Below are positions 43,774-56,373 of a stretch of DNA of 64,000 nt, piece after piece. Below the pieces are notes generated by a model. The model was not told where the DNA came from, did no database searches, and saw only the letters and a list, made by a program, of their open reading frames with translations. This DNA comes from Azospirillum rugosum. GTDB lineage: Bacteria > Pseudomonadota > Alphaproteobacteria > Azospirillales > Azospirillaceae. Location of the stretch: the NCBI RefSeq assembly GCF_017876155.1, contig NZ_JAGINP010000008.1, positions 186,001 to 250,000 on the forward strand, in the 5' to 3' direction. Position 1 is the stretch's first letter, and every line of letters begins with the position of its first letter. The translations under genes and the position numbers were made by a program.

Positions 43774-44592
43774 ATGAGCGGGGACCTTGCCGGACGACGC
43801 GTTCTGGTGCCGGAAAGCCGTGAACTCGATCTCTTCGCCTCCATGCTGGAAGCGCACGGGGCGGAAGCCGTGCGCTGCCCGCTGGTCGCCATGCGCGACG
43901 TGGAGGACCCGGCCCCGGTGGAAGCCTGGCTGCGGCGGCTGGCCGAGGGTCGGTTCGACGACCTGATCCTGTTGACGGGCGAAGGGCTGCGCCGCCTGAT
44001 GCCCATCGCCAAGCGGATGGGGATCGACGGCAGGGTGGTGGAGGCGATCGGGCGCCTGCGGACCGTGACGCGCGGGCCGAAGCCGGTCCGCGCCCTGCGG
44101 GAGCTGGGACTGTCCGCGCAGGTGACCGCACCGGCCCCGACCACGGCGGGCGTGATCGAGGCGCTGGCCGGCCTGGATCTCGCCGGCCGGACGGTTGGGG
44201 TCCAGCTCTACCCCGACAACCCCAACCAGCCGCTGCTGGACGCGATCCGCGCCGCCGGCGCCGTTCCGGACCCGGTCCTGCCCTACCGCTACGCGTCCGA
44301 CGTGGACACCGACCGGGTCGAAGCGGCGATCCGCGAGATGGCGGACGGTCGCATCGATGTGGTGGCCTTCACCAGCTCCCCCCAGGTTCGCCGCTTCCAG
44401 GACGTCGCCAAGGCGCGCGCGCTGGAGGAGCAGCTGCGCAGCGGGCTTTCCCGCACGCGCATCGCCGCCGTCGGCCCGGTGGTGGCGGACGCCGTGGAGG
44501 CCGCCGGCGCGCAGGTCTGGGTGGCGCCGGAGAGCAGCTTCCACATGAAGCCGCTCGTCAACGCGATCCGGGGCGAGTTCCGCGCCGCCTGA
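43774..44592 (+). CDS. hemD: Uroporphyrinogen-III synthase family protein
   Basis: A 272-residue protein with the two-lobed HemD pattern: an N-terminal segment RRVLVPESRELDLFASMLEAHG, a middle LTGEGLRRLMPIAKR and a C-terminal DVVAFTSSPQVRRFQDVA followed by RIAAVGPVVADAVEAAG. The family cyclises hydroxymethylbilane in tetrapyrrole synthesis. There are no other haem or cobalamin genes nearby, and the primary hemD is usually chromosomal, so this may be a second copy or a regulatory paralogue. GAGGAGGG precedes the ATG. Confidence 0.82.
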   Translation: MSGDLAGRRVLVPESRELDLFASMLEAHGAEAVRCPLVAMRDVEDPAPVEAWLRRLAEGRFDDLILLTGEGLRRLMPIAKRMGIDGRVVEAIGRLRTVTRGPKPVRALRELGLSAQVTAPAPTTAGVIEALAGLDLAGRTVGVQLYPDNPNQPLLDAIRAAGAVPDPVLPYRYASDVDTDRVEAAIREMADGRIDVVAFTSSPQVRRFQDVAKARALEEQLRSGLSRTRIAAVGPVVADAVEAAGAQVWVAPESSFHMKPLVNAIRGEFRAA

Positions 44593-44612
44593 GGTGGATT
44601 GGCCCAAGCACC

Positions 44613-47393
44613 TTACGCGATGCTGTCGAGGAGGGCCGCCGCCGCCTTGAGGTCCGGCGTGTCGTGCCCTTCGGTGAAGCGTTCGTAGGCGGGCAGAAGG
44701 ACGGCTGCGGCGTCCCCGGGGCGTCCGTCGGCGATGCTACGCCGGGCCATGCTCATGGCCGTCCGCAGGCTCCATGACGTGGCGCCCTGTTCCAGGGCGA
44801 CGTCCATGGACTGGCGAAGCAGGCCGTCCGCCTCGTCCCGGTCCGGCGTGGCCTCCGCCGTCAAACGGAGCAATTCCGCCGTCGCCCAGTTCCGCGGGCC
44901 GGCGTTCGCCTCCGCCAAGATGTCCGGCGCGATCAGGCGCGGCGCCACGGTCGCCAGCATCCGGATGCGCCGGTTCCGGTACACCTCGGCAAAGCGGGAC
45001 GAGCGGCGGAGCGACGCCACTTCGGCGTCGGAGACGGTCCGGGCCTCCAGCGCCAACTGGAAGCACAGGCCGTAGGTGCGCCAGACGAACAGCGCCCCCT
45101 CGCTGGTCTTCTCCACCAGCATGTCGGCGTAACGCGCCGCGCGGTCGTAGTCGCCGAGCCAGAAGGCGACCGGGCAGGCGCCGAGCGACAGGGCGAAGCA
45201 CAGGGACAGCGCGTGGCCGGAGGCGAGCGCCTGCTCCATCGCCTCCTCCATGGCCTGCCGCGCCTGGTCCGGCTTTCCCTGGATCCAGGAAATCCGCGCG
45301 AGGTGGGTGAGGGAGACGATCCGCTGTTCGAACTGGTAGCCGCGCAGACTCGATCCCCTGGTCGGGGCCGGCGCGCTGAGGCATTGCTCCGCAAAGGCGC
45401 GCGCCCGGTCGAACTCCCCGACCGTGAGGAGGCCGAGCGTCAGCATGCGCTGGTGCATGGACTCGGCCCCCGGATCGACCGGGTCGCCCAGCAGCGTCCC
45501 GAACCGCCCGGCGGCCTCCAGGGCGTCCTGGTCCTCCTCCAGCGCCAGATGGTAGAGCCACAGCCCCCACAGGGCGCGCCGCTGGTAGCCGACGTCGCCG
45601 AGCTGCCGCGACAGGGCAAGGCCGCGCGCCAGGATGTCCTTGACCTCCCGCGTCGGGCCCTGCGAGTTCCACAGCGCGGGGCCGAGGTGGGCGGTGATCG
45701 CCATCTCCGACCGGAGGTCCGGATTTGGTTGTTGCCGGATGGCGTTCAGGACCTTGTCCGCGCGCAGGCGGAATTCATCGGTCAGGGACAGTTGGAACCA
45801 CATCGGCGCCGAACCGATGGTCAACGCGACGGCCGTGGGCAGGTCGCCGGACGGCGACAGCGACCATTCCAGCGCGCTGCGCAGGTCGTCGATCCGGCCG
45901 CCGTACACCGCGTTCCAGGCCGCCGTGCTGGTCGATTGGGAGTCGGTCAGCATGCGGCACAGCTGCAAGGCCAGGTTGCGGCGCACCGTGTCCGTCTCCC
46001 CGCTGTCCCCCAGCCGTTCGGCGGCGTACTGGCGGGTGGTTTCCAGAAGCCGGAACTGGACGGTCTGCTCCCGGTGCTCGACCGACACCAGGGATTTCTT
46101 GGCAAGCTCCGCGATGCCCTCGACCACGTCGTCGTCGGACACCGCGCCGAAGGCGGCCACGCCGATGGCGAGGTCGCGCGTGAAGGAGCCGCGGATGCCG
46201 GACAGCCGGTGCAGGACCACGCGTTCACGCTCATCCAGCAGGCGGTAGCTCCATTCCAGGGTCGCGCGCAACGTCTGGTGGCGCTGGAGCGCGGTCCGGC
46301 GGCCGCCGCGCAGCACGTCGAAAACCCGGTCGAGGCTGGCCGCCAGCCCGTGGATGCCCAGCAGCGGCACCCGCGCCGCCGCCAGCTCCAGCGCCAGCGG
46401 CACCCCGTCGAGATGGCGGCAGAGCGCCGCGACGACCGGCGCGTCGGCGTCCGTCAGGCGGAACAGCTCGTCGTTGGACGACACGCGCTCCACGAACAGC
46501 TCCACCGCCGAATAGCGCATCGCCTGCTCGGCGGTCGTCGCGCGGTCCTGCTCCGCCGGCGCCGCCAAGGGCGGCAGGCGGTACACCCATTCCCCCTGCG
46601 CGCGCAGGATCTCGCGGCTGGTGACCAGCAGGTGGACGTCCGGCGCGGTCGTCAGGATCCCTTCCACGAGGAGGGCGACGTCCTCGATGAGGTGTTCGCA
46701 GTTGTCCAGCACGACCAAGGCGTTCAGCCCTTTGATCGCCGCCAGGAACCCGTCCATGGACGCCTTGCCGATGCCGGGCAGCTTCAGCGCCTGGGCGATG
46801 TTGGCGCACAGCAGCGCCGGCTCCGACAGGGTGCTGAGGTCGACGAAGAAGGCGCCGTCCCGGTAACCGCCCGCTGACAGCCGCGCGACCTCGACCGCGA
46901 GGCTGGTCTTTCCGATGCCGCCGACGCCGGTGACGGTGACGAAGCTCTTCTCCACCACCTTCCGCGCGATGTCGTCGATGGCCTGCTCGCGGCCGATCAG
47001 CCGGTCGATGTTTCGTGGAAGAGGTTGGGGAAAGCTTTGAGGTGGGGCTGGGGGCGGGCGTTCGTCGGCGTCGCCGGCCGCACCGCGGACGGTCCCGACG
47101 AACCGGTATCCCTGCGCCGGCACATTCTCGATGTAGTCGGTGCCGATGTCGTTCTTGCCCAGGGCCTTGCGCAGCGTCCCGATGTGGACACGGATGTTCG
47201 CCTCCTCGACGAACAGGCCGGGCCAGACGCGAGCCATGATGTCCCGGTTGCCGACGACCTCGCCCGGACGCTCCAGCAGGACATTCAGGATGGCAAGCGA
47301 TCGGCTCCCCAGCTTCACGGCCTGGCCCCCCTTCACCAGCCCGCGCGCCGCGGAGTGGGTGAAGGGACCGAAGACAACCTCGTCCTGCGCCAT
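44613..47393 (-). CDS. Winged-helix regulator with NTPase and TPR-like domains
   Basis: This 926-residue cytoplasmic regulator has an OmpR-type winged helix at about 5-102 (LAILNVLLERPGEVV ... IRVHIGTLRKALG ... VPAQGYRFVG), an AAA/NB-ARC-like ATPase with Walker A GVGGIGKTS (about 158-166) and LVVLDNCEHL, then long alpha-helical repeats. Such proteins act as ATP-dependent switches triggered by ligand binding to the helical part. The target genes are unknown. The ATG is preferred over an upstream GTG because AGGTGG lies upstream. It converges with the HemD-like gene. Confidence 0.9.
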   Translation of the reverse strand: MAQDEVVFGPFTHSAARGLVKGGQAVKLGSRSLAILNVLLERPGEVVGNRDIMARVWPGLFVEEANIRVHIGTLRKALGKNDIGTDYIENVPAQGYRFVGTVRGAAGDADERPPPAPPQSFPQPLPRNIDRLIGREQAIDDIARKVVEKSFVTVTGVGGIGKTSLAVEVARLSAGGYRDGAFFVDLSTLSEPALLCANIAQALKLPGIGKASMDGFLAAIKGLNALVVLDNCEHLIEDVALLVEGILTTAPDVHLLVTSREILRAQGEWVYRLPPLAAPAEQDRATTAEQAMRYSAVELFVERVSSNDELFRLTDADAPVVAALCRHLDGVPLALELAAARVPLLGIHGLAASLDRVFDVLRGGRRTALQRHQTLRATLEWSYRLLDERERVVLHRLSGIRGSFTRDLAIGVAAFGAVSDDDVVEGIAELAKKSLVSVEHREQTVQFRLLETTRQYAAERLGDSGETDTVRRNLALQLCRMLTDSQSTSTAAWNAVYGGRIDDLRSALEWSLSPSGDLPTAVALTIGSAPMWFQLSLTDEFRLRADKVLNAIRQQPNPDLRSEMAITAHLGPALWNSQGPTREVKDILARGLALSRQLGDVGYQRRALWGLWLYHLALEEDQDALEAAGRFGTLLGDPVDPGAESMHQRMLTLGLLTVGEFDRARAFAEQCLSAPAPTRGSSLRGYQFEQRIVSLTHLARISWIQGKPDQARQAMEEAMEQALASGHALSLCFALSLGACPVAFWLGDYDRAARYADMLVEKTSEGALFVWRTYGLCFQLALEARTVSDAEVASLRRSSRFAEVYRNRRIRMLATVAPRLIAPDILAEANAGPRNWATAELLRLTAEATPDRDEADGLLRQSMDVALEQGATSWSLRTAMSMARRSIADGRPGDAAAVLLPAYERFTEGHDTPDLKAAAALLDSIA

Positions 47394-47529
47394 GGCGACC
47401 ACCTACGTAACGGACGGCAGCAGGACAGGACCGGAACCGACGAACGCCATTTTCCCAAACGCTTTTGTTTCGCAACGCGCAGGTTAGCACAGGCGGGCCT
47501 TGTCGTCGGTCAACTCGCCGTGAGCGCGG

Positions 47530-48402
47530 TCAGCCGCCCTCCTGGTCCAGCGTCCCGGACTCGACCCCGATGGCATCGGCCCACCGGCTCCGGACGAGGT
47601 CGACGGCGCGGACGCGCGTGAAGTCCCCGGACGCGATGATCGCGGACGGGAAGGCCGCGCGGATGCGGGCCGCGCAGCCGGGCTGGTCGTAGGGCAGGTG
47701 GCCGAGCGGCGCCCCATCCGCGGCGGTGCGCACCAGATGCACGAAGGACAACTCCTGGCCGCCGAGCGTGGACAAGGCGGTGGTGAACAGCGCGAGCGGG
47801 TCGCTGTCCGACATGCCGCGGAACGCGCCGAACGGCGACAGGCGAACCCCCACCCGCTCCGCGCTCCACACGCCGACCAGGGCCTCCACCAACTCGCACA
47901 GGAGGTTCAGCCGGTTCTGGACGGACCCGCCGTACCGGTCGCCACGTCGGTTCGTGCCGTCCTGCAGGAATTGGTCGGGCAGCGCCCCGTCGGACGCGTC
48001 CAGCTCCACCCCGTCGAAACCCAGCCGCCGGGCCTGTTCGGCGGCGCGCCGGTAGTCGTCGATGGCGGCATCGATCCCGGCGGCATCGAGCGCCGCGGCG
48101 CCTTGCCCGCCGTGCCAGAGCCTCGCCACGATCTTCACGGCCTTGCGCCGCGCCGCCCGGACCGCCCCGGCCCACGCCTCGGCCGTGGCCGGATCGTCGA
48201 ATCCGCGCTGGAACGGCGGCCGCGCCGCGCTCGGGGACACCGGCACGGGGGGCGTGACGACCAGCCCGCCGGGTGCGGCGCGGCGGATGCAGTCTTCGGG
48301 ATCGGCGTCGCAGTCGCGGCGGTAGTCGACCACGCCGGGCATCACGACCCGGTGGGCCAGCTCCAGGGCGCCGATGTTGATGGGGAGAAACAGCTTCTCC
48401 AT
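47530..48402 (-). CDS. Degenerate Old Yellow Enzyme homologue
   Basis: A 290-residue protein related to NADH:flavin oxidoreductases of the Old Yellow Enzyme family (usually about 360 residues). The N-terminus LFLPINIGALELAHRVVMPG and the central DQFLQDGTNRRGDRYGGSVQNRLNLL are unmistakable. The ligand-binding His-x-x-Asn of the family (as in VEIHGANGY) is replaced by Asp135-x-x-Asp138 (VELDASDGA), and the N-terminal substrate loop and C-terminal phosphate-binding GRPFIANP segment are shortened or missing. Flavin binding and ene-reduction are therefore doubtful. No frameshift was seen; it looks like a coding but diverged protein. Confidence 0.75.
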   Translation of the reverse strand: MEKLFLPINIGALELAHRVVMPGVVDYRRDCDADPEDCIRRAAPGGLVVTPPVPVSPSAARPPFQRGFDDPATAEAWAGAVRAARRKAVKIVARLWHGGQGAAALDAAGIDAAIDDYRRAAEQARRLGFDGVELDASDGALPDQFLQDGTNRRGDRYGGSVQNRLNLLCELVEALVGVWSAERVGVRLSPFGAFRGMSDSDPLALFTTALSTLGGQELSFVHLVRTAADGAPLGHLPYDQPGCAARIRAAFPSAIIASGDFTRVRAVDLVRSRWADAIGVESGTLDQEGG

Positions 48403-48470
48403 TCCGGCATCCTCACCGGCATGGTGTGGGTTGGCCGCCGGCGGGGCGGCGTTGCGGCGGGACGGACCGT

Positions 48471-48830
48471 TCAGCCATACCGGTACAGGCCTTGCACCTT
48501 GGGGGCCCGCGCCTTGCTTTCGGCCGCGGCGACCAGCTCCATGATCCGGCGGGACGTCCGGTCGGCGCGGCCGATCTCGTTCATAATCAGGGTTTGCATC
48601 TTCTCCGCCTCGGCGCAGCCCGCGCCTTGGTTCTTCACCCACCGCCGCTTCGCTTCCGTGGCCGCCTTGATGGCGGTGATGGCGTTGGCCAGGGCCTTCA
48701 CGCAGGCGTCGATCTCGCCCTCGCCGCCGTCCGCGGCGTCCAGTTGCAGCGCCAGGGCCGCCGCTTCCGACCATTGCCGGCGCGACACGAATGACACCCG
48801 CCCCTCGTCGATCATGGAAAGCTGAGCCAT
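48471..48830 (-). CDS. Hypothetical helical protein
   Basis: A 119-residue protein of unknown function with long amphipathic helices, rich in Ala, Glu and Lys (DACVKALANAITAIKAATEAKRRW), and no signal peptide or known motif. The ATG follows GAGCAGGGACC. It lies 68 bases upstream of the Old Yellow Enzyme homologue on the same strand and may be co-transcribed with it. Confidence 0.62.
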   Translation of the reverse strand: MAQLSMIDEGRVSFVSRRQWSEAAALALQLDAADGGEGEIDACVKALANAITAIKAATEAKRRWVKNQGAGCAEAEKMQTLIMNEIGRADRTSRRIMELVAAAESKARAPKVQGLYRYG

Positions 48831-48936
48831 GGTCCCTGCTCCTGTCTGCGTTCGTTCCGGGGACACTGTGGCCGGCCGGCCGGTGAAGGGCGAGTAAATC
48901 GTTGTAAAGACCCCGGCAAGGCCGCAAAGCAATGTT

Positions 48937-49045
48937 CCCTCTCCCCTCTGGGGAGAGGGTTAGGGTGAGGGGGTTGCGCTTGTGCCGGACGTACCAAGGT
49001 GGCGGGGCCCCCTCACCCTGCCCTCTCCCCAGAGGGGAGAGGGTT
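48937..49045. repeat. 109-bp palindromic repeat, family 2, copy b
   Basis: Same length and arm sequence as the copy at 31356-31464, with a handful of substitutions confined largely to the loop. It lies between the divergent hypothetical gene and the NitT/TauT binding-protein gene. Confidence 0.9.
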
Positions 49046-49161
49046 AAGCGGCTGAATGCAACTGGCCGGTCCGAAGCGAGCAAGCGCCTTGCACCCCGCC
49101 GGTTTCTGATGGAACAATGACGCGCATGCCCACGCCTGCCCTTTGTCCCTGGGAAACAGCG

Positions 49162-50169
49162 ATGCAATTGAGAAGGCGCGATATTCTTGCAACCGCCGCG
49201 TCGGGGCTGCTTCTTGCGACGGTGAGACCTCTGGGCGCCAATGAGCCGTCCGCCCTGTCCATCGTTCTTCCTTCCCAATTCATCCTGGCCTTCATCGAAA
49301 TCCTCTTCGCGCAGGCCGGCGGCTATTTCGAACGGGAAGGCCTGCGGGTCTCCATCGAGGAAGGGCGCGGCTCCTCCATGGCGTTGCAGCAGGTGGTGGC
49401 GGGCAACGCCCTGGTCGCCCGCATCGGCGCGGTGGACCACATCAAGGCCAGCGCCCTGCCCATCGGCAAGGACCTCGTGGCCTTGGGCACGGTGCAGCAG
49501 GCCTCGCCCTGGTTCGTGGTGAGCGGGCGGGAGAAGCCGGTCCGCTCGCCCCGCGACATGGCGGACAAGACCATCGGCGTCCAGTCGGTCGGCGGCACGA
49601 CGGAAACGATGCTGGACATCATGCTGGTCGACCAGGGAGTCGACCGGGGAAGCGTGCGGCGGGTCGTCGTCGGCAACTCGCCCGCGGGCGTCGACCTGAT
49701 CGGCCAGGGCCGGATCGACGCCTATTTCGTCACCACCAGCGTCGCGGTGGCGCTCGGCCTCACCGGCCAGCCGGTTCACGCCTGGAACACGGACGAGGTC
49801 GCCCCCACCCCGGGCTTCTGCTACACGGCCAAGCGCGACGCGGTCGACCGGAACGGACCGCTCATCCGCAGCTTCATGACCGCGGTCCGCACCGCGCTCG
49901 GCGACCTGATCGACGGAAGGGTCGCCGTCGCCGACGCCCTGAAGGCGCTGGACCGGTTCGACATCGCGGAAGCGCGCAACCGCGACCTCGCCGCGGCGAT
50001 CTACGCCGAGAACATCAAGCTCCTGACCATCGACGGCCGCGACACCCTGCTGCGCAACGTCCCGCGGCGCTGGCAGAGCGCCTATGACCTGATGGCGTCG
50101 TCCGGCATGGTCCCGCGCGGGCTCACCCCGTCGGACCTCTACACGAACCAGTTCGTCGACGCCGCCTGA
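49162..50169 (+). CDS. ABC transporter binding protein, NitT/TauT type
   Basis: This 335-residue exported binding protein begins MQLRRRDILATAASGLLLATV, whose RRRD and hydrophobic stretch suggest Tat export. The mature part has LSIVLPSQFILAFIEILFAQAGGYFEREGLRV and VVAGNALVARIGAVDHIKA, typical of the nitrate/sulfonate/taurine binding-protein superfamily (NMT1-like). The ATG follows GGGAAACAGCG; an in-frame ATG 45 bases earlier would put the Tat motif too far inside. The substrate may be an organosulfur, pyrimidine precursor or other small anion. The ATPase and permease follow. Confidence 0.88.
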   Translation: MQLRRRDILATAASGLLLATVRPLGANEPSALSIVLPSQFILAFIEILFAQAGGYFEREGLRVSIEEGRGSSMALQQVVAGNALVARIGAVDHIKASALPIGKDLVALGTVQQASPWFVVSGREKPVRSPRDMADKTIGVQSVGGTTETMLDIMLVDQGVDRGSVRRVVVGNSPAGVDLIGQGRIDAYFVTTSVAVALGLTGQPVHAWNTDEVAPTPGFCYTAKRDAVDRNGPLIRSFMTAVRTALGDLIDGRVAVADALKALDRFDIAEARNRDLAAAIYAENIKLLTIDGRDTLLRNVPRRWQSAYDLMASSGMVPRGLTPSDLYTNQFVDAA

Positions 50170-50171
50170 CC

Positions 50172-50990
50172 ATGCGCCTGACCATGGCCGGCCCGAACCA
50201 AGCGCCGATCGTCCTTGACGGGGTCGCGAAGACCTTCGGCGCCGGGGAGGCGACGGCCAGCGCCCTTCTGCCGAGCAGCCTGACGATCCGGGAGGGGGAG
50301 TTCGTCGCCTTCCTCGGCCCGTCCGGCTGCGGCAAGACCACCCTGCTGCGCATGATCGCCGGCCTGCTGGAGCTGACGTCGGGGCGCATCCTGATGTCCG
50401 GACAGCCCCTGTGGGAGGGCGGCCGCTGCCGGAAGGAGCTTCTGCACCGGCTGGGGCTGGTCTTCCAGGACGCCTGCCTGTTCCCGTGGCTGACGATCGA
50501 GCAGAACGTGCTGGTGCCGCTGAGCTTGCGCGGGCACCTGCCCCGCCGGGAACGGGCGCCCTTCGCGCGGGCGATGCTGGCGCTGGTCGGCGCCGCCGAC
50601 ATCGCGGCGCGGCTGCCGAACGAGATATCCGGCGGCATGCGCCAGCGCGCCGCCATAGCGCGGGCCCTGTCCTACGATCCCGACATCCTGCTGATGGACG
50701 AGCCCTTCGGCGCGCTGGACGCAATCTCGCGCGAAGCGCTGAACATGGAGCTTCAGACCCTCTGGCTGCGGTCGCGCAAGACCATGGTCCTGGTGACCCA
50801 TTCCATCGCGGAGGCCGTGTTCCTGGCCGACCGGATCGTGCTGTTCACGCCGGGGCCGGGGCGGATCGACCGGGTGGTGGAGGTGCCGTTCCCGCGGCCG
50901 CGCGCGCGGGACCTCGTCTTCACCCAGCCGTTCCAGGACACCGTGCGCGGCCTCCACGAGCGCCTGTCAGCATTGATGGAGCAGGCATGA
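50172..50990 (+). CDS. ABC transporter ATPase, NitT/TauT type
   Basis: A 272-residue ATPase with Walker A GPSGCGKTTLLRMIAG, Q-loop VFQDACLFPWLT, signature NEISGGMRQRAAIARAL and Walker B ILLMDEPFGALDAI, matching SsuB/TauB. It starts two bases after the binding-protein stop and overlaps the permease by 4 bases. A second in-frame ATG four codons downstream is possible. Confidence 0.93.
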   Translation: MRLTMAGPNQAPIVLDGVAKTFGAGEATASALLPSSLTIREGEFVAFLGPSGCGKTTLLRMIAGLLELTSGRILMSGQPLWEGGRCRKELLHRLGLVFQDACLFPWLTIEQNVLVPLSLRGHLPRRERAPFARAMLALVGAADIAARLPNEISGGMRQRAAIARALSYDPDILLMDEPFGALDAISREALNMELQTLWLRSRKTMVLVTHSIAEAVFLADRIVLFTPGPGRIDRVVEVPFPRPRARDLVFTQPFQDTVRGLHERLSALMEQA

Positions 50991-51775
50991 CCACGGCGCC
51001 GGACCGGAAGACCACGCTGTGGACGGCCCTGCGGTCGCCCTGGGTCGCCACGCCCTGCCTGCTTGCCCTGGCGTTCCTGGGGTGGGACGCGGTCGTTGCC
51101 GCGCGCAACATCTCCCCCTTCATTCTGCCGGCACCCCGGCCGGTGCTGGGGGAGTGGATCGGCCTGCTCCGCGACGCACGGGCCTGGGGCCACACCGGCA
51201 TGACCGCCGCCGCCACGGTCGCCGGCTTCCTTCTGGCAGCATTGTTCGGCGTGGCCGCGGGGATCCTGCTGTCGCTGTCCGCGACGCTGGAGCGGATCTC
51301 GAAGCCCTTCGTCGTCGCCTTCCAGGTGTTCCCGAAGGTCGCCCTGATCCCGCTGTTCGTGGTCTGGATGGGCTTCGGCCTCGGCCCGAAGGTGCTGACC
51401 GCCGCCATCCTGCCCTTCTACCCGATCATGATGAACACGCTTCTGGGCATCCGGTCGGTGCCGGACGGGTTCCACGACATCATGTCGTCCTTCGACGCGA
51501 CCCGCCTCCAGCGGCTCCGCCGCCTGGAAATCCCCTACGCCTTGCCCTTCATCGTCACCGGCTTCGAGGTGGGGATCGTGCTCGCCCTGGTCGGCACGGT
51601 GGTCGCGGAGTTCGTGTCGGGAAGTTCCGGGCTCGGCTACCTGCTCGTCAGCCGGATCAATTCCTTCGAGACGGCACAGATGTTCGCCATCGTCCTGCAC
51701 CTGTGCCTGCTGGGCCTGACGCTCTACGCCGGCGTCGCCCTGCTGCGCCGGCTGATCGTGCCGCGCGGGGCCTGA
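50987..51775 (+). CDS. ABC transporter permease, NitT/TauT type
   Basis: This 262-residue permease has about six membrane helices. The EAA-loop-like segment FDATRLQRLRRLEIPYALPFIVTGFEVGI contacts the ATPase, and VVWMGFGLGPKVLTAAILPFYPIMMNT is family-typical. The ATGA overlap with the ATPase gene shows translational coupling. The gene ends four bases before a convergent hybrid kinase gene. Confidence 0.92.
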   Translation: MTTAPDRKTTLWTALRSPWVATPCLLALAFLGWDAVVAARNISPFILPAPRPVLGEWIGLLRDARAWGHTGMTAAATVAGFLLAALFGVAAGILLSLSATLERISKPFVVAFQVFPKVALIPLFVVWMGFGLGPKVLTAAILPFYPIMMNTLLGIRSVPDGFHDIMSSFDATRLQRLRRLEIPYALPFIVTGFEVGIVLALVGTVVAEFVSGSSGLGYLLVSRINSFETAQMFAIVLHLCLLGLTLYAGVALLRRLIVPRGA

Positions 51776-51779
51776 CCCG

Positions 51780-55136
<3,357 letters not shown>

Positions 55137-55155
55137 CGCCTTGCGGTCGCTGCGC

Positions 55156-56208
55156 TCACACCACCTCGACGTCGTCCGGGTCGGGATGGGCGCGGTGGAC
55201 CGCGATCACGTCGTCCCAGGACTGGAACAGCGCATCGACGCAGGCCGGGTCGAAATGGGTTCCGCTGTGCTGGGCGATGAAGCTTCGGGCCTCCTCCAGC
55301 GTCCAGGGGCGCTTGTAGGGCCGCGCCGTGGTCAGCGCGTCGAAGACGTCGGCGACGGAGACGATGCGGCAGGACAGGGGAATGTCCGTGCCCCGGACGC
55401 CGTTCGGGTAGCCCGAGCCGTCGAACTTCTCATGGTGGCCGAGCGCGATCTCCGCCGCCAGGTGGATCAGCGGGTGGTCGCTGCCGCGCAGGACGGCGTG
55501 CCCGATCACCGTGTGCTGGCGCATCACCTGCAACTCGCTGGGGCTGAGCTTGCCCGCCTTCAGGAGGATCGCGTCCGGAATGCCGATCTTGCCGATGTCG
55601 TGCATGGGTGCGGCCTGGGCGAGCCGGTCGCACTCCTCCGGATCCAGGCCGAGGCGCGCCGCGATCAGGCGCGTGTAGCTGGCCATGCGCTCGATGTGCA
55701 TGCCGGTCTCCGGATCGCGGAACTCCGCGGCGCGGGCCAGCCGGGCGACCAGCTCCTGCGCCTGCTGGCGCAGCTGGGCCGTCGCCTCCTCGACGCGGCT
55801 GCGGAGCATGGCGGTGTGGTCGGTCATCATCCGCTGCCCCAGGCGCAGGCGCAGCAGGTTCTGCGCCCGGGCCAGCAGCTCCGGAACGACGATGGGCTTG
55901 GTCAGGAAATCGGTGCAGCCGCTTTCCAGCGCCGCGACGCGGAGCTTCACGGAGGTGTCCGCCGTGATCATGACCACAGGGACGTCCGCCAGATGGCGCT
56001 GCCCGCGGATGCGCTTCAGCATCCCCATGCCGTCCAGGTCGGGCATGACCTGGTCGATCAGGATCAGGTCGGGGGTGTTGCGCTCCAGCCAGTCCAGCGC
56101 CTCGCCCGGGTTGGAAAACCCGACGGGGTCGGCGTCGTCGATGCGACGGATCACCGCGCTCGTGATGAACAGAGTGCTGGAGTCGTCATCGACTATAACA
56201 ACCTGCAT
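55156..56208 (-). CDS. Response regulator with HD-GYP phosphodiesterase domain
   Basis: A 350-residue protein. The N-terminal receiver has VDDDS and phospho-acceptor Asp52 (LILIDQVMPDLDG). The HD-GYP domain spans about 150-335, with APMHDIGKIGIPD, HTVIGHAVL, HHEKFDGSGYPNG and SVADVFDALTTARPYK intact. HD-GYP domains hydrolyse cyclic-di-GMP. It is transcribed ahead of the hybrid kinase. Upstream is an AT-rich segment holding an inverted repeat. Confidence 0.94.
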   Translation of the reverse strand: MQVVIVDDDSSTLFITSAVIRRIDDADPVGFSNPGEALDWLERNTPDLILIDQVMPDLDGMGMLKRIRGQRHLADVPVVMITADTSVKLRVAALESGCTDFLTKPIVVPELLARAQNLLRLRLGQRMMTDHTAMLRSRVEEATAQLRQQAQELVARLARAAEFRDPETGMHIERMASYTRLIAARLGLDPEECDRLAQAAPMHDIGKIGIPDAILLKAGKLSPSELQVMRQHTVIGHAVLRGSDHPLIHLAAEIALGHHEKFDGSGYPNGVRGTDIPLSCRIVSVADVFDALTTARPYKRPWTLEEARSFIAQHSGTHFDPACVDALFQSWDDVIAVHRAHPDPDDVEVV

Positions 56209-56258
56209 GTGTGCTTCCGCCGACCAAGATGTGCAACGCGCGATCTGGCAGGACCATA

Positions 56259-56288
56259 TTCGACAATGTATTAAATTTTACTGTCGAA
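56259..56288. promoter_or_regulatory. AT-rich inverted repeat upstream of the HD-GYP gene
   Basis: TTCGACA (56259-56265) and TGTCGAA (56282-56288) flank a 16-base AT-rich core, 50-80 bases upstream of the minus-strand regulator start. Such AT-rich DNA is rare in this window; it may hold the promoter and an operator for the two-component genes. Confidence 0.45.
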
Positions 56289-56334
56289 CCTTGGCACCGC
56301 CGCACATTCCCGGCCGGCCGACCGTTCAGGCCGG

Positions 56335-56373
56335 CCAGATCAAGGCGCCAGATCAAGGCGCCAGATCAAGACG
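56335..56373. repeat. Three tandem 13-bp repeats at the glycerate kinase stop
   Basis: CCAGATCAAGGCG is repeated at 56335, 56348 and 56361 (last copy with one change). Read on the minus strand each unit contains TGA, and the third one supplies the stop codon of the glycerate kinase gene. This looks like slippage at the gene end. Confidence 0.8.

Noticed and set aside
44737..47490. Other long frames overlapping the winged-helix/NTPase gene
   Set aside because: They show Pro/Arg/Gly-biased shadow translations with no domain; the 926-residue frame contains intact DNA-binding and Walker motifs.
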